Shown here: one piece after another, positions 16,070 to 23,958 of the stretch
Layout of the letters: each line of letters opens with the position of its first letter
Numbering within the stretch: position 1 is the stretch's first letter
Origin: Halosimplex salinum
GTDB lineage: Archaea > Halobacteriota > Halobacteria > Halobacteriales > Haloarculaceae
Length of the DNA stretch: 64,000 nt
NCBI RefSeq assembly: GCF_003730195.1
Contig: NZ_QWGG01000004.1
Location: forward strand, 62,001 to 126,000
Reading direction: 5' to 3'
Notes under the pieces: model-generated
Database searches by the model: none
What the model saw: only the letters and a program-made list of their open reading frames with translations
Told to the model about the DNA's origin: nothing
Translations under genes and position numbers: made by a program

Positions 16070-17065
16070 TCAGGACACGTCGGTGTCACCGTCGCCATCC
16101 CGACCGGACGACGACTCCGACCCGTCGCCGGGCAGCCCCTCGGACCGTTCACCCGGGATCCCCTCCGTTTGTCGACCCACTTCCGCCTCGTCGGGGAGGA
16201 AGTCCGGTCGCTCGCCGGGTTCGAGTTCGACTGCCCGCAGCCGATTCCGGTACTCCTCCGCGCGGAACTTGTCGGACAGCCGCGCGTTCGCGACGACCGC
16301 GAACAGCAGGAGTCCGATCGCGAGGAAGAACACCCCCGCCACGAGCATCGCCACGACGTTCAGCGACGAGACCGACCCGCCGCCCGGCGGCGCGACCACG
16401 CCGATGCTGATGACGAGCCACCCGCCGATCAGCAGGACGCCCGCCAGCACCTGGAAGCCGGCGACGACCTGCAACATCGTGTTGCCGAGTTCGCCGCTCC
16501 CCTCCGGGACCTCCTGCGGTTCGGGCAGGAGGTCGTCGGGCGGCGCCTCCGGCACGTCGTAGGACTCCATCGAGGCGAGCGCCACCGTCGGTTTCACGTC
16601 CCGGAGCACCGTCCCGTGGCCCTCGACGGAGCCGTCGGCGCGGACGGTCGCGTACCCCTCGTCGGAGTACGCCAGCACCCGGTCGTCCTGGCGTTCGACG
16701 CGAGCGAACACCTCGCGCTCGGCGACCCGGCGCTTCAGGTCGGCCTCGACGCGGTCGAGCAGTTCCTGCCCCGTGATCCACGACTCCGGGTCGAACACCG
16801 CCTCCCACTCCTCCGAGGACATCGACGCCATGTCCGACGGCCCGAAGTTCTCGAAGTCGTACTCCGCCTCGACCTGCTCCCGGAGCGCCTCGATCGACTC
16901 GGTCTCGGTGGTCTCCGCGCCCTCCTCGACCTCGCCATCCGCGGCTTCGCCGCTTCCTCCGTCCGAGGTCTCGCTTCGCTCGACCTCGCCATCTGCGGCT
17001 TCGCCGCTTCCTCCGTCCGAGGTCTCGCTTCGCTCGACCTCGCCGTCGTCAGCTTCGCCGCTCAT
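16070..17065 (-). CDS. Membrane protein with acidic tandem-repeat N terminus (DUF7319-like)
   Basis: About 331 residues. Residues 2-47 hold an 18-residue repeat, two and a half times (SGEAADGEVERSETSDGG). A central soluble domain (about 60-190) follows, then two membrane helices (LQVVAGFQVLAGVLLIGGW and VVAMLVAGVFFLAIGLLLF) and an acidic tail. It lies upstream of the respiratory operon on the same strand, separated by that operon's promoter. I recall it as DUF7319, one of the conserved companions of haloarchaeal cytochrome bc. Function unknown. The start is the ATG at 17065. Confidence 0.65.
   Translation of the reverse strand: MSGEADDGEVERSETSDGGSGEAADGEVERSETSDGGSGEAADGEVEEGAETTETESIEALREQVEAEYDFENFGPSDMASMSSEEWEAVFDPESWITGQELLDRVEADLKRRVAEREVFARVERQDDRVLAYSDEGYATVRADGSVEGHGTVLRDVKPTVALASMESYDVPEAPPDDLLPEPQEVPEGSGELGNTMLQVVAGFQVLAGVLLIGGWLVISIGVVAPPGGGSVSSLNVVAMLVAGVFFLAIGLLLFAVVANARLSDKFRAEEYRNRLRAVELEPGERPDFLPDEAEVGRQTEGIPGERSEGLPGDGSESSSGRDGDGDTDVS
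16931..17065. repeat. 54-bp tandem repeat inside the DUF7319-like gene
   Basis: Two complete 54-bp units (16931-16984, 16985-17038) differ at a single base, followed by a partial third unit running to the start codon. The unit carries the self-complementary CTTCGCTCG-type motif common in this genome. It encodes the acidic repeat SGEAADGEVERSETSDGG. Near identity indicates a recent or still active copy-number expansion. Confidence 0.85.
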
Positions 17066-17127
17066 TGCCGGAACTCGGTCCCCGATAGATAAAAGCGCCC
17101 CGACCGGCCGCCGAAACTCCCTCCGAG

Positions 17128-18192
17128 TCAGCCGAGCGGGATCCAGGCGGCCGCCGGCAGGAGACCGAGCACCGAGAGACCCGCGATCACGCCGGACGTG
17201 ACGACGATACTCGCCGCGGGCGGGTCGAGATGCGTCTCCGCGTGTGCGTAGAAGATCCGCTGTACGAGTTCGCCGAGTAGCCCTCCGAGAACGCCGAACA
17301 CGCCACCGAGAACGAGGGCGACACCGAGCGTGACCGACGACCCCACTACGTCGGGCGCGGGCGCCCCACCCGAGACGCCGGCGAGCGCCACCACGACGGT
17401 ACTCGCAGGAAGCGCCATGTGATGCGTGACCGGTATCTCGGCGACCCCCGCACAGAGCAGGAACAGGGCCGCGACCGTGATCCCGAACGCGAGGAACGCG
17501 CTCCCGGTCACGTACGCGGTGTAGGCCGAGAGTACCCCGACGACGAACCCGAGTGCGGTGACGTGACTCCAGCGGTACTGGTACGGGAGCCAGGGGTCGA
17601 CACCGCCGTCCGCGTCCCCGTCGGACTCCGGCTCGCCGCCGTCGGTACTGACCGACTCCCGCCCGTCGTCGAACGGCGACATGTCGAGCAACCGCCCCGC
17701 GGGCGCGCCGACGACGCTGTAGCCGAGCACGAGTCGATGCGCGAGCGCAGAGACGACGACACCGAGGGCGACCGGGTCGACCGGAACCGCGAGCGACCCG
17801 GACAGCGTCGCGACCCAGTAGCCGACGACGCCGAAGGCACCGCCGACGGCGAGCACGTCGGGACGACTCCCGAGCCCGCGAGTCACGTCCTTGGGGTCGA
17901 ACGCCGCTCCCCCGGCGTCGAGATACCCCCTCCGCGAGGCGTAGGCCAGCGCCGCGGCGCCGCCGCCGAACGCGACGTGCGGGCCCAGCACGACGCCGAA
18001 CCCGATCCCCCCGGTCACGTCGACGGGGACCGACCCACCGAGCGACCTGGTCGCCATCGCGTACAGTTCGCCGACGACGACTACGAGTCCGGCGAGCGAG
18101 AAGGAGGGGAGCGCGCCCACCGCCGCGCCGAACGCGCCACCGGCGAACGCCGCCAGGAGGAGCTCCGCGGCGAACAACTCCGCCAGACTCAT
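17128..18192 (-). CDS. Unrecognised polytopic membrane protein coupled to an ars-type operon
   Basis: 354 residues with about ten hydrophobic segments and a hydrophilic acidic loop of about 40 residues in the middle (around 175-215). Charged or polar groups inside the membrane region include HRLVLGYSVVG and EIPVTHHMALP. The ATG overlaps the stop of the LMW phosphatase gene (ATGA), giving the order regulator, phosphatase, membrane protein. In ars operons this position usually holds ArsB or ACR3, but I see no signature of either. It could be a transporter for the same substrate; this is inferred from context only. I recognise no named family with confidence. Confidence 0.6.
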   Translation of the reverse strand: MSLAELFAAELLLAAFAGGAFGAAVGALPSFSLAGLVVVVGELYAMATRSLGGSVPVDVTGGIGFGVVLGPHVAFGGGAAALAYASRRGYLDAGGAAFDPKDVTRGLGSRPDVLAVGGAFGVVGYWVATLSGSLAVPVDPVALGVVVSALAHRLVLGYSVVGAPAGRLLDMSPFDDGRESVSTDGGEPESDGDADGGVDPWLPYQYRWSHVTALGFVVGVLSAYTAYVTGSAFLAFGITVAALFLLCAGVAEIPVTHHMALPASTVVVALAGVSGGAPAPDVVGSSVTLGVALVLGGVFGVLGGLLGELVQRIFYAHAETHLDPPAASIVVTSGVIAGLSVLGLLPAAAWIPLG

Positions 18193-18656
18193 TCCTCGGT
18201 CGAGGCCCGCTCCGAGAACTCGTCGAACAGCGCGACGACGTTCTCCGCCACCGTCTCGCGGATCTCACGGACCGCCTCGAGGTCCTGTCCGTGTGGGTCC
18301 GGGAGTGCCCAGTCGCGCACGTCGACGCCCGACGCCGGATCGAGTTCGAGCGTCGAACAGCCCATCGTCGCGACGTAGTCGCAGGCCGCCAGTTCGTCGG
18401 TCGTCACCCCTCGTGGCTCCCGGTCCGAGATGTCGATGTCGACCTCGGCCATCGCGTCGACGACGACTCCGTGGACGCTGTCGGCGGGGTCCGTCCCGCC
18501 GGTGACGATCTCCACCCGGTCTTCGAGGCCCCGGCGCTCGCGCTCGCGCTCGGCGAACGCCGTCGCCATCTGGCTCCGACCGGCGTTCTGGACGCAGATC
18601 AGCGCGACGCGGACCGGGTCGTCCGGGGCCGCCCCGGCGGGTCGGTCGTCGCTCAT
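18189..18656 (-). CDS. Low-molecular-weight protein phosphatase / arsenate reductase family
   Basis: 155 residues. The catalytic P-loop CVQNAGRS is near residues 21-28 (C-x5-R-S). The general acid region DWALPDPHGQ is near residues 118-127, and a second cysteine (TMGCSTLE) is near residue 101. LMW-PTP fold proteins with this NAGRSQ loop are typical arsenate reductases (ArsC) that reduce arsenate using paired cysteines; tyrosine phosphatase activity is the alternative. Being between an ArsR-type regulator and a membrane protein, all overlapping by ATGA, favours the arsenic role. Confidence 0.82.
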   Translation of the reverse strand: MSDDRPAGAAPDDPVRVALICVQNAGRSQMATAFAERERERRGLEDRVEIVTGGTDPADSVHGVVVDAMAEVDIDISDREPRGVTTDELAACDYVATMGCSTLELDPASGVDVRDWALPDPHGQDLEAVREIRETVAENVVALFDEFSERASTEE

Positions 18657-19048
18657 CGTCCCTCCCGCGTCTCGTCGAGCGCGGCGAGCAGTCGCTCGGC
18701 CCGGTCGGTCGCGTCGTAGTACCGCCACGTCCCGTCCTTGCGACGGGTCACCAGCCCCGCGTCGTGCAGGTCCGAGAGCGCGTGACTGACCGCGCTGTCG
18801 CTCACGTCGAGCAGCGGCGACAGTTCACAGACGCAGAGTTCGTCCGGCGCCGCCGCCAGGTAGCGCACGATGGCGTGGCGCGTCTCGTCGCTCAGCGCCG
18901 ACAGCGCCGTCAGGTCGCTCTCCGAGTCGGCCGGTACCTCGCCGGCCAGTCCCTGTAGTTCGTCGATCCGGTCCGTCACGTCCGCCTCGCAGCACTCGTC
19001 TAGTTGCTCCGAGAGCAGACGCCGTAGCCGCGTCGCGTCGGTTGCCAT
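18653..19048 (-). CDS. arsR: ArsR/SmtB-family winged-helix repressor
   Basis: 131 residues. The winged helix covers about 45-130 with ALSDETRHAIVRYL, then ELCVCELSPLLDVSDSAVSHAL as the recognition helix region, then a wing (TRRKDGTWRYYD). The ELCVCEL segment is the classic As(III)/Sb(III) site of ArsR. The N-terminal 40 residues form an extra helix with CC (DECCEAD), which might add thiol ligands. Its stop overlaps the phosphatase start. A leaderless mRNA is expected: TATA box at 19073-19078, with a palindrome between it and the start. Confidence 0.88.
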   Translation of the reverse strand: MATDATRLRRLLSEQLDECCEADVTDRIDELQGLAGEVPADSESDLTALSALSDETRHAIVRYLAAAPDELCVCELSPLLDVSDSAVSHALSDLHDAGLVTRRKDGTWRYYDATDRAERLLAALDETREGR

Positions 19049-19059
19049 GGTTGATTGAA

Positions 19060-19073
19060 TGAACAAGCGTTCA
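19060..19073. promoter_or_regulatory. Candidate ArsR operator
   Basis: Perfect inverted repeat TGAAC-AAGC-GTTCA. It lies between the minus-strand TATA (CTATAT, 19074-19079) and the arsR ATG at 19048, so a bound repressor would block the transcription start. The half sites suit ArsR-family autoregulation. Confidence 0.55.
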
Positions 19074-19173
19074 TATAGCTGTTGCGAACACGTGCGGCCG
19101 GTCGGCTGCCGGGCGACGACGGCCCGAGCGGACATTCGGCACGGTTTAGGCACAACAGCCGATAGCCTCCGTC

Positions 19174-19677
19174 ATGGTGACGGACCGGGTCGTCGCGACG
19201 GTGGTTCTGCTGGCCGTGACGGCGAGTTTCCCCTGTTTCTTCTACGGGGCCTGGTACATCATCGAGACGGAGCCGGTCACGTGGGACGTGTTGATGCACC
19301 ACCTGAAGTTCGTCGTGACGGGGCTGGTGTTGACGACGGTGCCGATGCTGACGTGGATGGCGCCGCGCCTGCTCGACCAGTTCGGCAGTTTCGCGATGGT
19401 CCACGCCTTCCTCGGACTGCAGGCCTACGCGATGCTCGCCTTCGGTTTCACCGGGATCGTCCGAATCTTCTACGCCAAGCGCCGCTACGACCTGTACAAC
19501 GACTACGACGAGGACGTCTTGCTCGACGAGATCGGCTCCGACCGGATGAGCCACTGGCGCTCCCGCGTGCGCATCGGCGTCTTCGGCTACGTGATCTTCT
19601 GGGTGCTCGCCTACGGGGCCGGCGTCGCGCGGTACGCCCTCCGGTACAACGTGCTCGAACTCGTCCCCGGACTCTGA
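19174..19677 (+). CDS. Four-helix membrane protein (DUF7321-like)
   Basis: 167 residues with about four membrane helices (6-28, 42-62, 70-94, 134-152). It has conserved-looking intramembrane His (MHHLKFVV; MVHAFLGLQAY), which could bind haem b as in small membrane cytochromes. The loop between helices 3 and 4 is rich in Tyr and Asp. I recall a haloarchaeal family DUF7321 for this protein. Function unknown. It is divergent from the arsR operon with about 125 bp between them. Confidence 0.6.
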   Translation: MVTDRVVATVVLLAVTASFPCFFYGAWYIIETEPVTWDVLMHHLKFVVTGLVLTTVPMLTWMAPRLLDQFGSFAMVHAFLGLQAYAMLAFGFTGIVRIFYAKRRYDLYNDYDEDVLLDEIGSDRMSHWRSRVRIGVFGYVIFWVLAYGAGVARYALRYNVLELVPGL

Positions 19678-19734
19678 GGACGCGAGCGCCGCCCGACCGC
19701 GGCTTTTTGACGGAGCCAGCCGAATCGGCGGCCC

Positions 19735-20709
19735 ATGACGGACGAGACGCCCGAGGCGCCCCCGGAAGTCCTGGTCTTGCGACAGAACATCCACGGCATC
19801 GCCCCCGCGGAGTACGTCGCCGCACTGGACGAACGGCTCCCGGACTACACCGTCGGCTACGCCGCGACCCCCGGCGAGGAACGCGAGTTGCTCCCCCACG
19901 CCCGCGTCGTCGCGGGGCTCGAACTCGACGCCGACGACCTGGAGCGCGCCGAATCGCTCGAACTGTTCGCCTGCTCGTACGCCGGCGTCGACCACCTGCC
20001 GCTGGACGCCTTCCGCGACCACGGCGTCGCCGTCACGAACGCCTCCGGCGTCCACGGCCCCAACGTCGGCGAGTACGCGCTCGGCGCGATCCTCTCCTTC
20101 ACGCGCGACTTTCTCGAGTCCAGACGACGCCAGCGCCGCCGCGAGTGGCGCTCCCACCAGGCCCACGAACTCGCCGGCAGCACCGTCGCCGTCGTCGGCA
20201 TGGGCGCGATCGGACAGTCGGTCGTCCAGCGCCTCCAGGGGTTCGAGGTGGACACCGTCGGCGTGCGCTACACCCCCGAGAAGGGCGGCCCCACCGACGA
20301 AGTGTACGGCTACGACGAGATCGGAGAGGCAGTGGCCGACGCAGCCTACGTGGTCCTCGCGTGCCCGCTGACCGACGCGACCGAGCACCTGATCGACGAG
20401 GAGACGTTCGTGACGATGCCGCCCGACGCCGTCCTCGTGAACGTCGCCCGCGGCGGCGTCGTCGACACCGACGCGCTCGTCGAGGCCCTGCGCTGGAACT
20501 CCATCCGCGGTGCCGCGCTGGACGTGACCGATCCCGAACCGCTCCCCGAGGACCACGAGCTGTGGACCTTCGAGAACGTCCTGATAACGCCCCACAACGC
20601 CGGCCACACGCCGGAGTACTTCAAGCGCCTCGCCGACATCGTCGCCGAGGCCGTCACCACCGCCGAGGAGTCCGGCGACTGGTCGGACCTGCCGAATCAG
20701 GTGGCCTGA
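19735..20709 (+). CDS. D-2-hydroxyacid dehydrogenase, NAD(P)-dependent
   Basis: 324 residues. The Rossmann motif VAVVGMGAIGQSVVQRLQGF is near residues 150-169. The catalytic triad of the family is visible: R in NVARGGVVD, E in DPEPLPEDHEL, and H in PHNAGHTPEY. It reduces or oxidises 2-oxo/2-hydroxy acids; phosphoglycerate dehydrogenase-like and glyoxylate/hydroxypyruvate reductase-like roles are possible. It lacks the C-terminal ACT domain of SerA, so serine biosynthesis is less likely. Substrate undetermined. Confidence 0.9.
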   Translation: MTDETPEAPPEVLVLRQNIHGIAPAEYVAALDERLPDYTVGYAATPGEERELLPHARVVAGLELDADDLERAESLELFACSYAGVDHLPLDAFRDHGVAVTNASGVHGPNVGEYALGAILSFTRDFLESRRRQRRREWRSHQAHELAGSTVAVVGMGAIGQSVVQRLQGFEVDTVGVRYTPEKGGPTDEVYGYDEIGEAVADAAYVVLACPLTDATEHLIDEETFVTMPPDAVLVNVARGGVVDTDALVEALRWNSIRGAALDVTDPEPLPEDHELWTFENVLITPHNAGHTPEYFKRLADIVAEAVTTAEESGDWSDLPNQVA

Positions 20710-20731
20710 TCCAAACTGCGGACCCGCGGGG

Positions 20732-21127
20732 TCAGACGCCGGAATCGCCCGTCGACGCGAGGTAGCCGGCACGTGCCTCGGCGAGCAGGTAGCCGACCGC
20801 GACGACACCGCCCAGCGCCGCCAGCAGCGCGTTCGAGGAGACCGGGCCGAGCGAGACGGGGTCGAACGAGACGGCCACCAGTCCCAGAAACAGGACGGCG
20901 GCGACGGCGGCGACGAACCGCCAGCGGGCCGCCACCGGGACGAGCCCGTCGTCGCCGCGCCAGGCGAGATACAGGTGTGCACCAGCCAGGACGGCGCCGT
21001 TGAAGACGACGAGGAGCAGTCCGCCTAGAGGGCTGTCGAAGTCGGTACCGAAGCGGGAGAGGGCGGCCACGCTGGCGAACGCCAGCACCACGACCGTCAC
21101 GTGGACGGCGGTGTCTCGGGAGACCAT
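20732..21127 (-). CDS. Hypothetical four-helix membrane protein
   Basis: 131 residues from the ATG at 21127, with about four membrane helices and few polar residues between them. No motif or cofactor site is visible and I recognise no family. An alternative start seven codons upstream would add a basic MPRRRWD. It is convergent with the hydroxyacid dehydrogenase gene and tandem after the SPFH gene. Confidence 0.6.
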   Translation of the reverse strand: MVSRDTAVHVTVVVLAFASVAALSRFGTDFDSPLGGLLLVVFNGAVLAGAHLYLAWRGDDGLVPVAARWRFVAAVAAVLFLGLVAVSFDPVSLGPVSSNALLAALGGVVAVGYLLAEARAGYLASTGDSGV

Positions 21128-21188
21128 GTCCCAGCGTCGGCGGGGCACGTGAAAAACGTTCGTCCCTGTGCTGTCGACCGGTCTCGGG

Positions 21189-22340
21189 CTACTCGGTCTC
21201 GTCGAGCGTCTCGGACTCGCCGGCTCGCAGCCGGTCGCCCTCCTTGATGGCCTGGGCCTCCTCCTCCATCGCGTCGACGTCGACCTGCGCTTCCTCGTCG
21301 ATCTGACCGATGATCTCCGCGATGTTGTCGAGGCCGATGAGTTCGCGCGTCTCGGCGTCGAAGTCGAGGCTGTCGAGCTGTCCGGCGCCGTCGGCCGTCG
21401 ACATGTCGCTCACGTCGCTGCCCGAGAGGTGCTTGCCGTAGCGACCCACCAGCGAGGAAAGCTCCTGGGGCAGGATGAACGTGGAGGACTCGCCCTGTCC
21501 GATCTGCTCCATCGTCTCCATCCCCTTGTCGATGATGGCGCGTTCGCCCATCGACTCGGCGGACTTCGCGCGGAGGACGGTCGAGATGGCGTCACCTTGC
21601 GCTTCGAGGATCTGGCTCTGTTTCGCACCCTGTGCGCGGACGATGTCGGACTGTTTCGCCCCCTGGGCCTGCTCGATGGCGGAGCGGCGTTCACCCTGCG
21701 CCTCGAGGATCATCGCGCGACGGCGACGCTCGGCGGAGGTCTGTTGTTCCATGGCCTGCTTGACGCCGGCCGCGGGGTTGACCTCGCGGACCTCGACGCT
21801 CTCGACGCGGATCCCCCACTCGTCGGTGGGCTCGTCGAGTTCCTCGCGGATGCGCTCGTTGATCATCTCGCGCCGCGACAGCGTGTCGTCGAGTTCCATG
21901 TCGCCCAGCACCGCTCGCAGCGTCGTCTGTGCGAGGTTCGAGACGGCGCGCTTGTACTCCTCGACCTCGAGGAACGCCTTCTTGGCGTCCATGACGCGGA
22001 CGTAGATCACCGCGTCGGCCGTCACCGGGGAGTTGTCCCGGGTGATCGCCTCCTGCTGGGGCACGTCGATGGTCTGGGTGCGCATGTCGAACGGGTACGT
22101 CCGGCTCACGAACGGCGGGATCACGTGGATCCCGGGTTCGAGCAGGTCGCGGTACTCGCCGAACACCGTCAGCGCCTCCTTCTCGTAGGCCTCGACGATC
22201 TCGACCGCGGAGTACACCGCGGCCACCGCAATCAGGAGGAGGAGCGCGCCGACCACCGTGAGCGGGGAGATATCCAACAGTGACTGGAGGGGCGGTACGC
22301 CGAGGGGGACGGCGAGCGCGCCGACGAGCGATGTGCTCAT
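21189..22340 (-). CDS. SPFH (stomatin/prohibitin/flotillin) family protein
   Basis: 383 residues. One membrane helix near the N terminus (about 29-48) precedes the SPFH domain (about 50-220: FGEYRDLLEPGIHVIPPF, then RTQTIDVPQQEAITRDN). A coiled-coil-forming stretch follows with AQG repeats (ILEAQGERRSAIEQAQGAKQ and continuations), then a conserved C-terminal segment and an acidic tail. Members oligomerise on membranes and often partner with an NfeD protein or protease; neither is adjacent here. Assignment to stomatin-like subtype is likely. Confidence 0.9.
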   Translation of the reverse strand: MSTSLVGALAVPLGVPPLQSLLDISPLTVVGALLLLIAVAAVYSAVEIVEAYEKEALTVFGEYRDLLEPGIHVIPPFVSRTYPFDMRTQTIDVPQQEAITRDNSPVTADAVIYVRVMDAKKAFLEVEEYKRAVSNLAQTTLRAVLGDMELDDTLSRREMINERIREELDEPTDEWGIRVESVEVREVNPAAGVKQAMEQQTSAERRRRAMILEAQGERRSAIEQAQGAKQSDIVRAQGAKQSQILEAQGDAISTVLRAKSAESMGERAIIDKGMETMEQIGQGESSTFILPQELSSLVGRYGKHLSGSDVSDMSTADGAGQLDSLDFDAETRELIGLDNIAEIIGQIDEEAQVDVDAMEEEAQAIKEGDRLRAGESETLDETE

Positions 22341-22400
22341 ACGTGTGCTAGGAAGTTACAGACAGATAAGCGGTTGCTCCGAGCGCCGTCACCCGGCCCG

Positions 22401-22997
22401 TCACACCAGCGGTTCGTCGGGTCGCTCGCGCTCGTAGGTCTCGCGGAGCGTCTCCGCGAAGCGGCCGTCCTTCTTCAGCGTGATCGTCACGACGGTGAAC
22501 TCGCCGCCGACGGGCCGCAGCGCGAACAGTTCGCGCGGTTCGACCTCCGCGTCGGCCTCGTCGTTGATCCGGTCGACGAGCGGTTCCAGCGGCCGGGCGC
22601 CGTCGCGGAACTCGTCGAAGACGCTCGGCTGGCCGGCGTCGGCGAAGACGTAACAGACGCCGTTGACCTCGTTGTCGGTGTTGTGCGTCTGGGTGGCGTT
22701 CATCCCCTCGCCGGCCGCGCGGGTCTCCTCCCAGAGGCTCTCCGCGACCTCGAAGATGGGGTCGGCGTCGTCGACGAACGTGTAGAGCGTCGAGCGGACG
22801 ACCGAGAGCGAGCGCACCGTCGGCTCCTCCGACCCCCAGTCGAGCCCCGCTTCGACGAGATACCCCGGCTGGAGGGCCTCGACCGGCGGGTCGTGCCCCT
22901 CGACGGGAACGGCGACGGTCTCGAAGGTCGTCCGGTCGAGAAAGCGCCACGTCTCGTCGTCGCGACCCGGCAGTACGCGGTAAGTCCCCTCGTCCAT
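22401..22997 (-). CDS. Conserved haloarchaeal protein (DUF6663-like)
   Basis: 198 residues, soluble, acidic and without membrane segments. The N-terminal domain (about 1-75) has beta character (YRVLPGRDDETWRFLDRTTF). The C-terminal part has a helical region and ends with a strand (FTVVTITLKKDGRF). I recall the family as DUF6663; nothing is known of its activity. The ATG at 22997 is chosen because the coding bias fades upstream and a dispersed repeat begins 44 bp further on. Confidence 0.6.
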   Translation of the reverse strand: MDEGTYRVLPGRDDETWRFLDRTTFETVAVPVEGHDPPVEALQPGYLVEAGLDWGSEEPTVRSLSVVRSTLYTFVDDADPIFEVAESLWEETRAAGEGMNATQTHNTDNEVNGVCYVFADAGQPSVFDEFRDGARPLEPLVDRINDEADAEVEPRELFALRPVGGEFTVVTITLKKDGRFAETLRETYERERPDEPLV

Positions 22998-23040
22998 GGC
23001 CGGAGTACGTGGAGCGGCGGGAAAACGTCGTCTATTGCGA

Positions 23041-23160
23041 CCATCTTTTTCCCGACCGGTGTTTCCTCGCGCGCCTGCCGCGCGCTGCGGGAACCCGGCC
23101 GGCGAAAACACGGATGAAACAGGCGCGGCCTCACTACGTTCGGCGCGGATGCTCAGTACC
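23041..23160 (+). repeat. Dispersed structured repeat, copy 3 (short form)
   Basis: Begins CCATCTTTTTCCC, with a stem made by CCGGTGTTTCC and GGGAACCCGG flanking a GC-rich loop, then GCGAAAACACGG. It lacks the second hairpin block of copies 1 and 2. It lies in the gap between the DUF6663-like gene (minus) and the TFS-like gene (plus). Downstream, 23161-23307 is lower in GC and should hold the TFS-like promoter. Confidence 0.65.
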
Positions 23161-23307
23161 GAATAAACACAAAGTACACTACGCTCTACCGCTCCGATTC
23201 CAGTTGCCCCTTCGATAACTCAGTGCAGTCAGCGTCAGCAGTCGCCTGAAATCCACGACGAATTGGAAATTAACACCTATATCCGACGACGTGTATTCCT
23301 GCCTTAT

Positions 23308-23625
23308 ATGCAATTCTGTGACGGGTGCGGTTCGATGATGCACACGGAGGGCGACACGTGGGTGTGTCGCTCCTGTGAGAACGAGGAGGCGCGGGACTCG
23401 CAAGCAGAAGCGGCGATGACGACCCAGGATGGACAGCGAGACGACGGGGCACCCGCCGTGGCCGACGCGACACAGGGCCCCACCGAGACGATGCAGGAGC
23501 CCTGTCCGGCGGACGACTGCGATAGCGACCGGGCCGACTACGAGATGCTGCCGAAGCCGGGCGGCTCCTACGAGGTTCGGCTGTTCACCTGCGTCGAGTG
23601 CGGCCACAAGTGGCGCGAGTCCTGA
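23308..23625 (+). CDS. TFS/RPB9/RPC11-like two-zinc-ribbon protein without the acidic cleavage loop
   Basis: 105 residues from the ATG at 23308. The N-terminal zinc ribbon has CDGCGS and CRSCEN (C4, C7 and C21, C24 region). The linker is acidic and low complexity. The C-terminal ribbon has CPADDC and CVECGHKW. This is the layout of archaeal TFS, which inserts into the RNA polymerase secondary channel and stimulates transcript cleavage with a D-E pair in the second ribbon's loop. That loop here reads LPKPGGSYEVRL with no D-E pair, so cleavage stimulation is doubtful. It may be an RPB9-like subunit or an inhibitory paralogue. Confidence 0.8.
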   Translation: MQFCDGCGSMMHTEGDTWVCRSCENEEARDSQAEAAMTTQDGQRDDGAPAVADATQGPTETMQEPCPADDCDSDRADYEMLPKPGGSYEVRLFTCVECGHKWRES

Positions 23626-23958
23626 CGGCGCATCTCGCGAACCGCGCCGCTCGAATACGCACGGACCGCCACGCCAGACTCTCGACTCCCGGGGGTACTC
23701 GGTCTCCAGTGGAGTCACACATCGACCCCAAACCAACTCCCGTAACGTTCTCGAGACTATCGACAACCGCTGTCACAAGAGCCGCTGTTGGGATGTTCGT
23801 TCCCCCGATAATCGATGCGGAAGTCGCTGGAACACTCTCTCTCCAGAAACGAAACCGAAGACCTGGCGGTGTTCGGACTCCTCGGTACCCCAGAACACTC
23901 AGTTCGCACACGTGTCGAACGATCGACTCGCCGCAAAAGCTCCGCCCGCGACGACCGC
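23626..23958. other. Intergenic stretch without a supported gene
   Basis: 333 bp between the TFS-like gene and the end of asd. Its GC content is lower than that of the flanking genes. Short open frames cross it but none has halophile-type acidic composition or a recognisable motif. No RNA gene or repeat copy was seen. Confidence 0.5.

Noticed and set aside
23585-23911. A 108-residue minus-strand open frame after the TFS-like gene
   Set aside because: Overlaps the end of that gene, lacks acidic bias and shows no motif; more likely chance in a lower-GC stretch.
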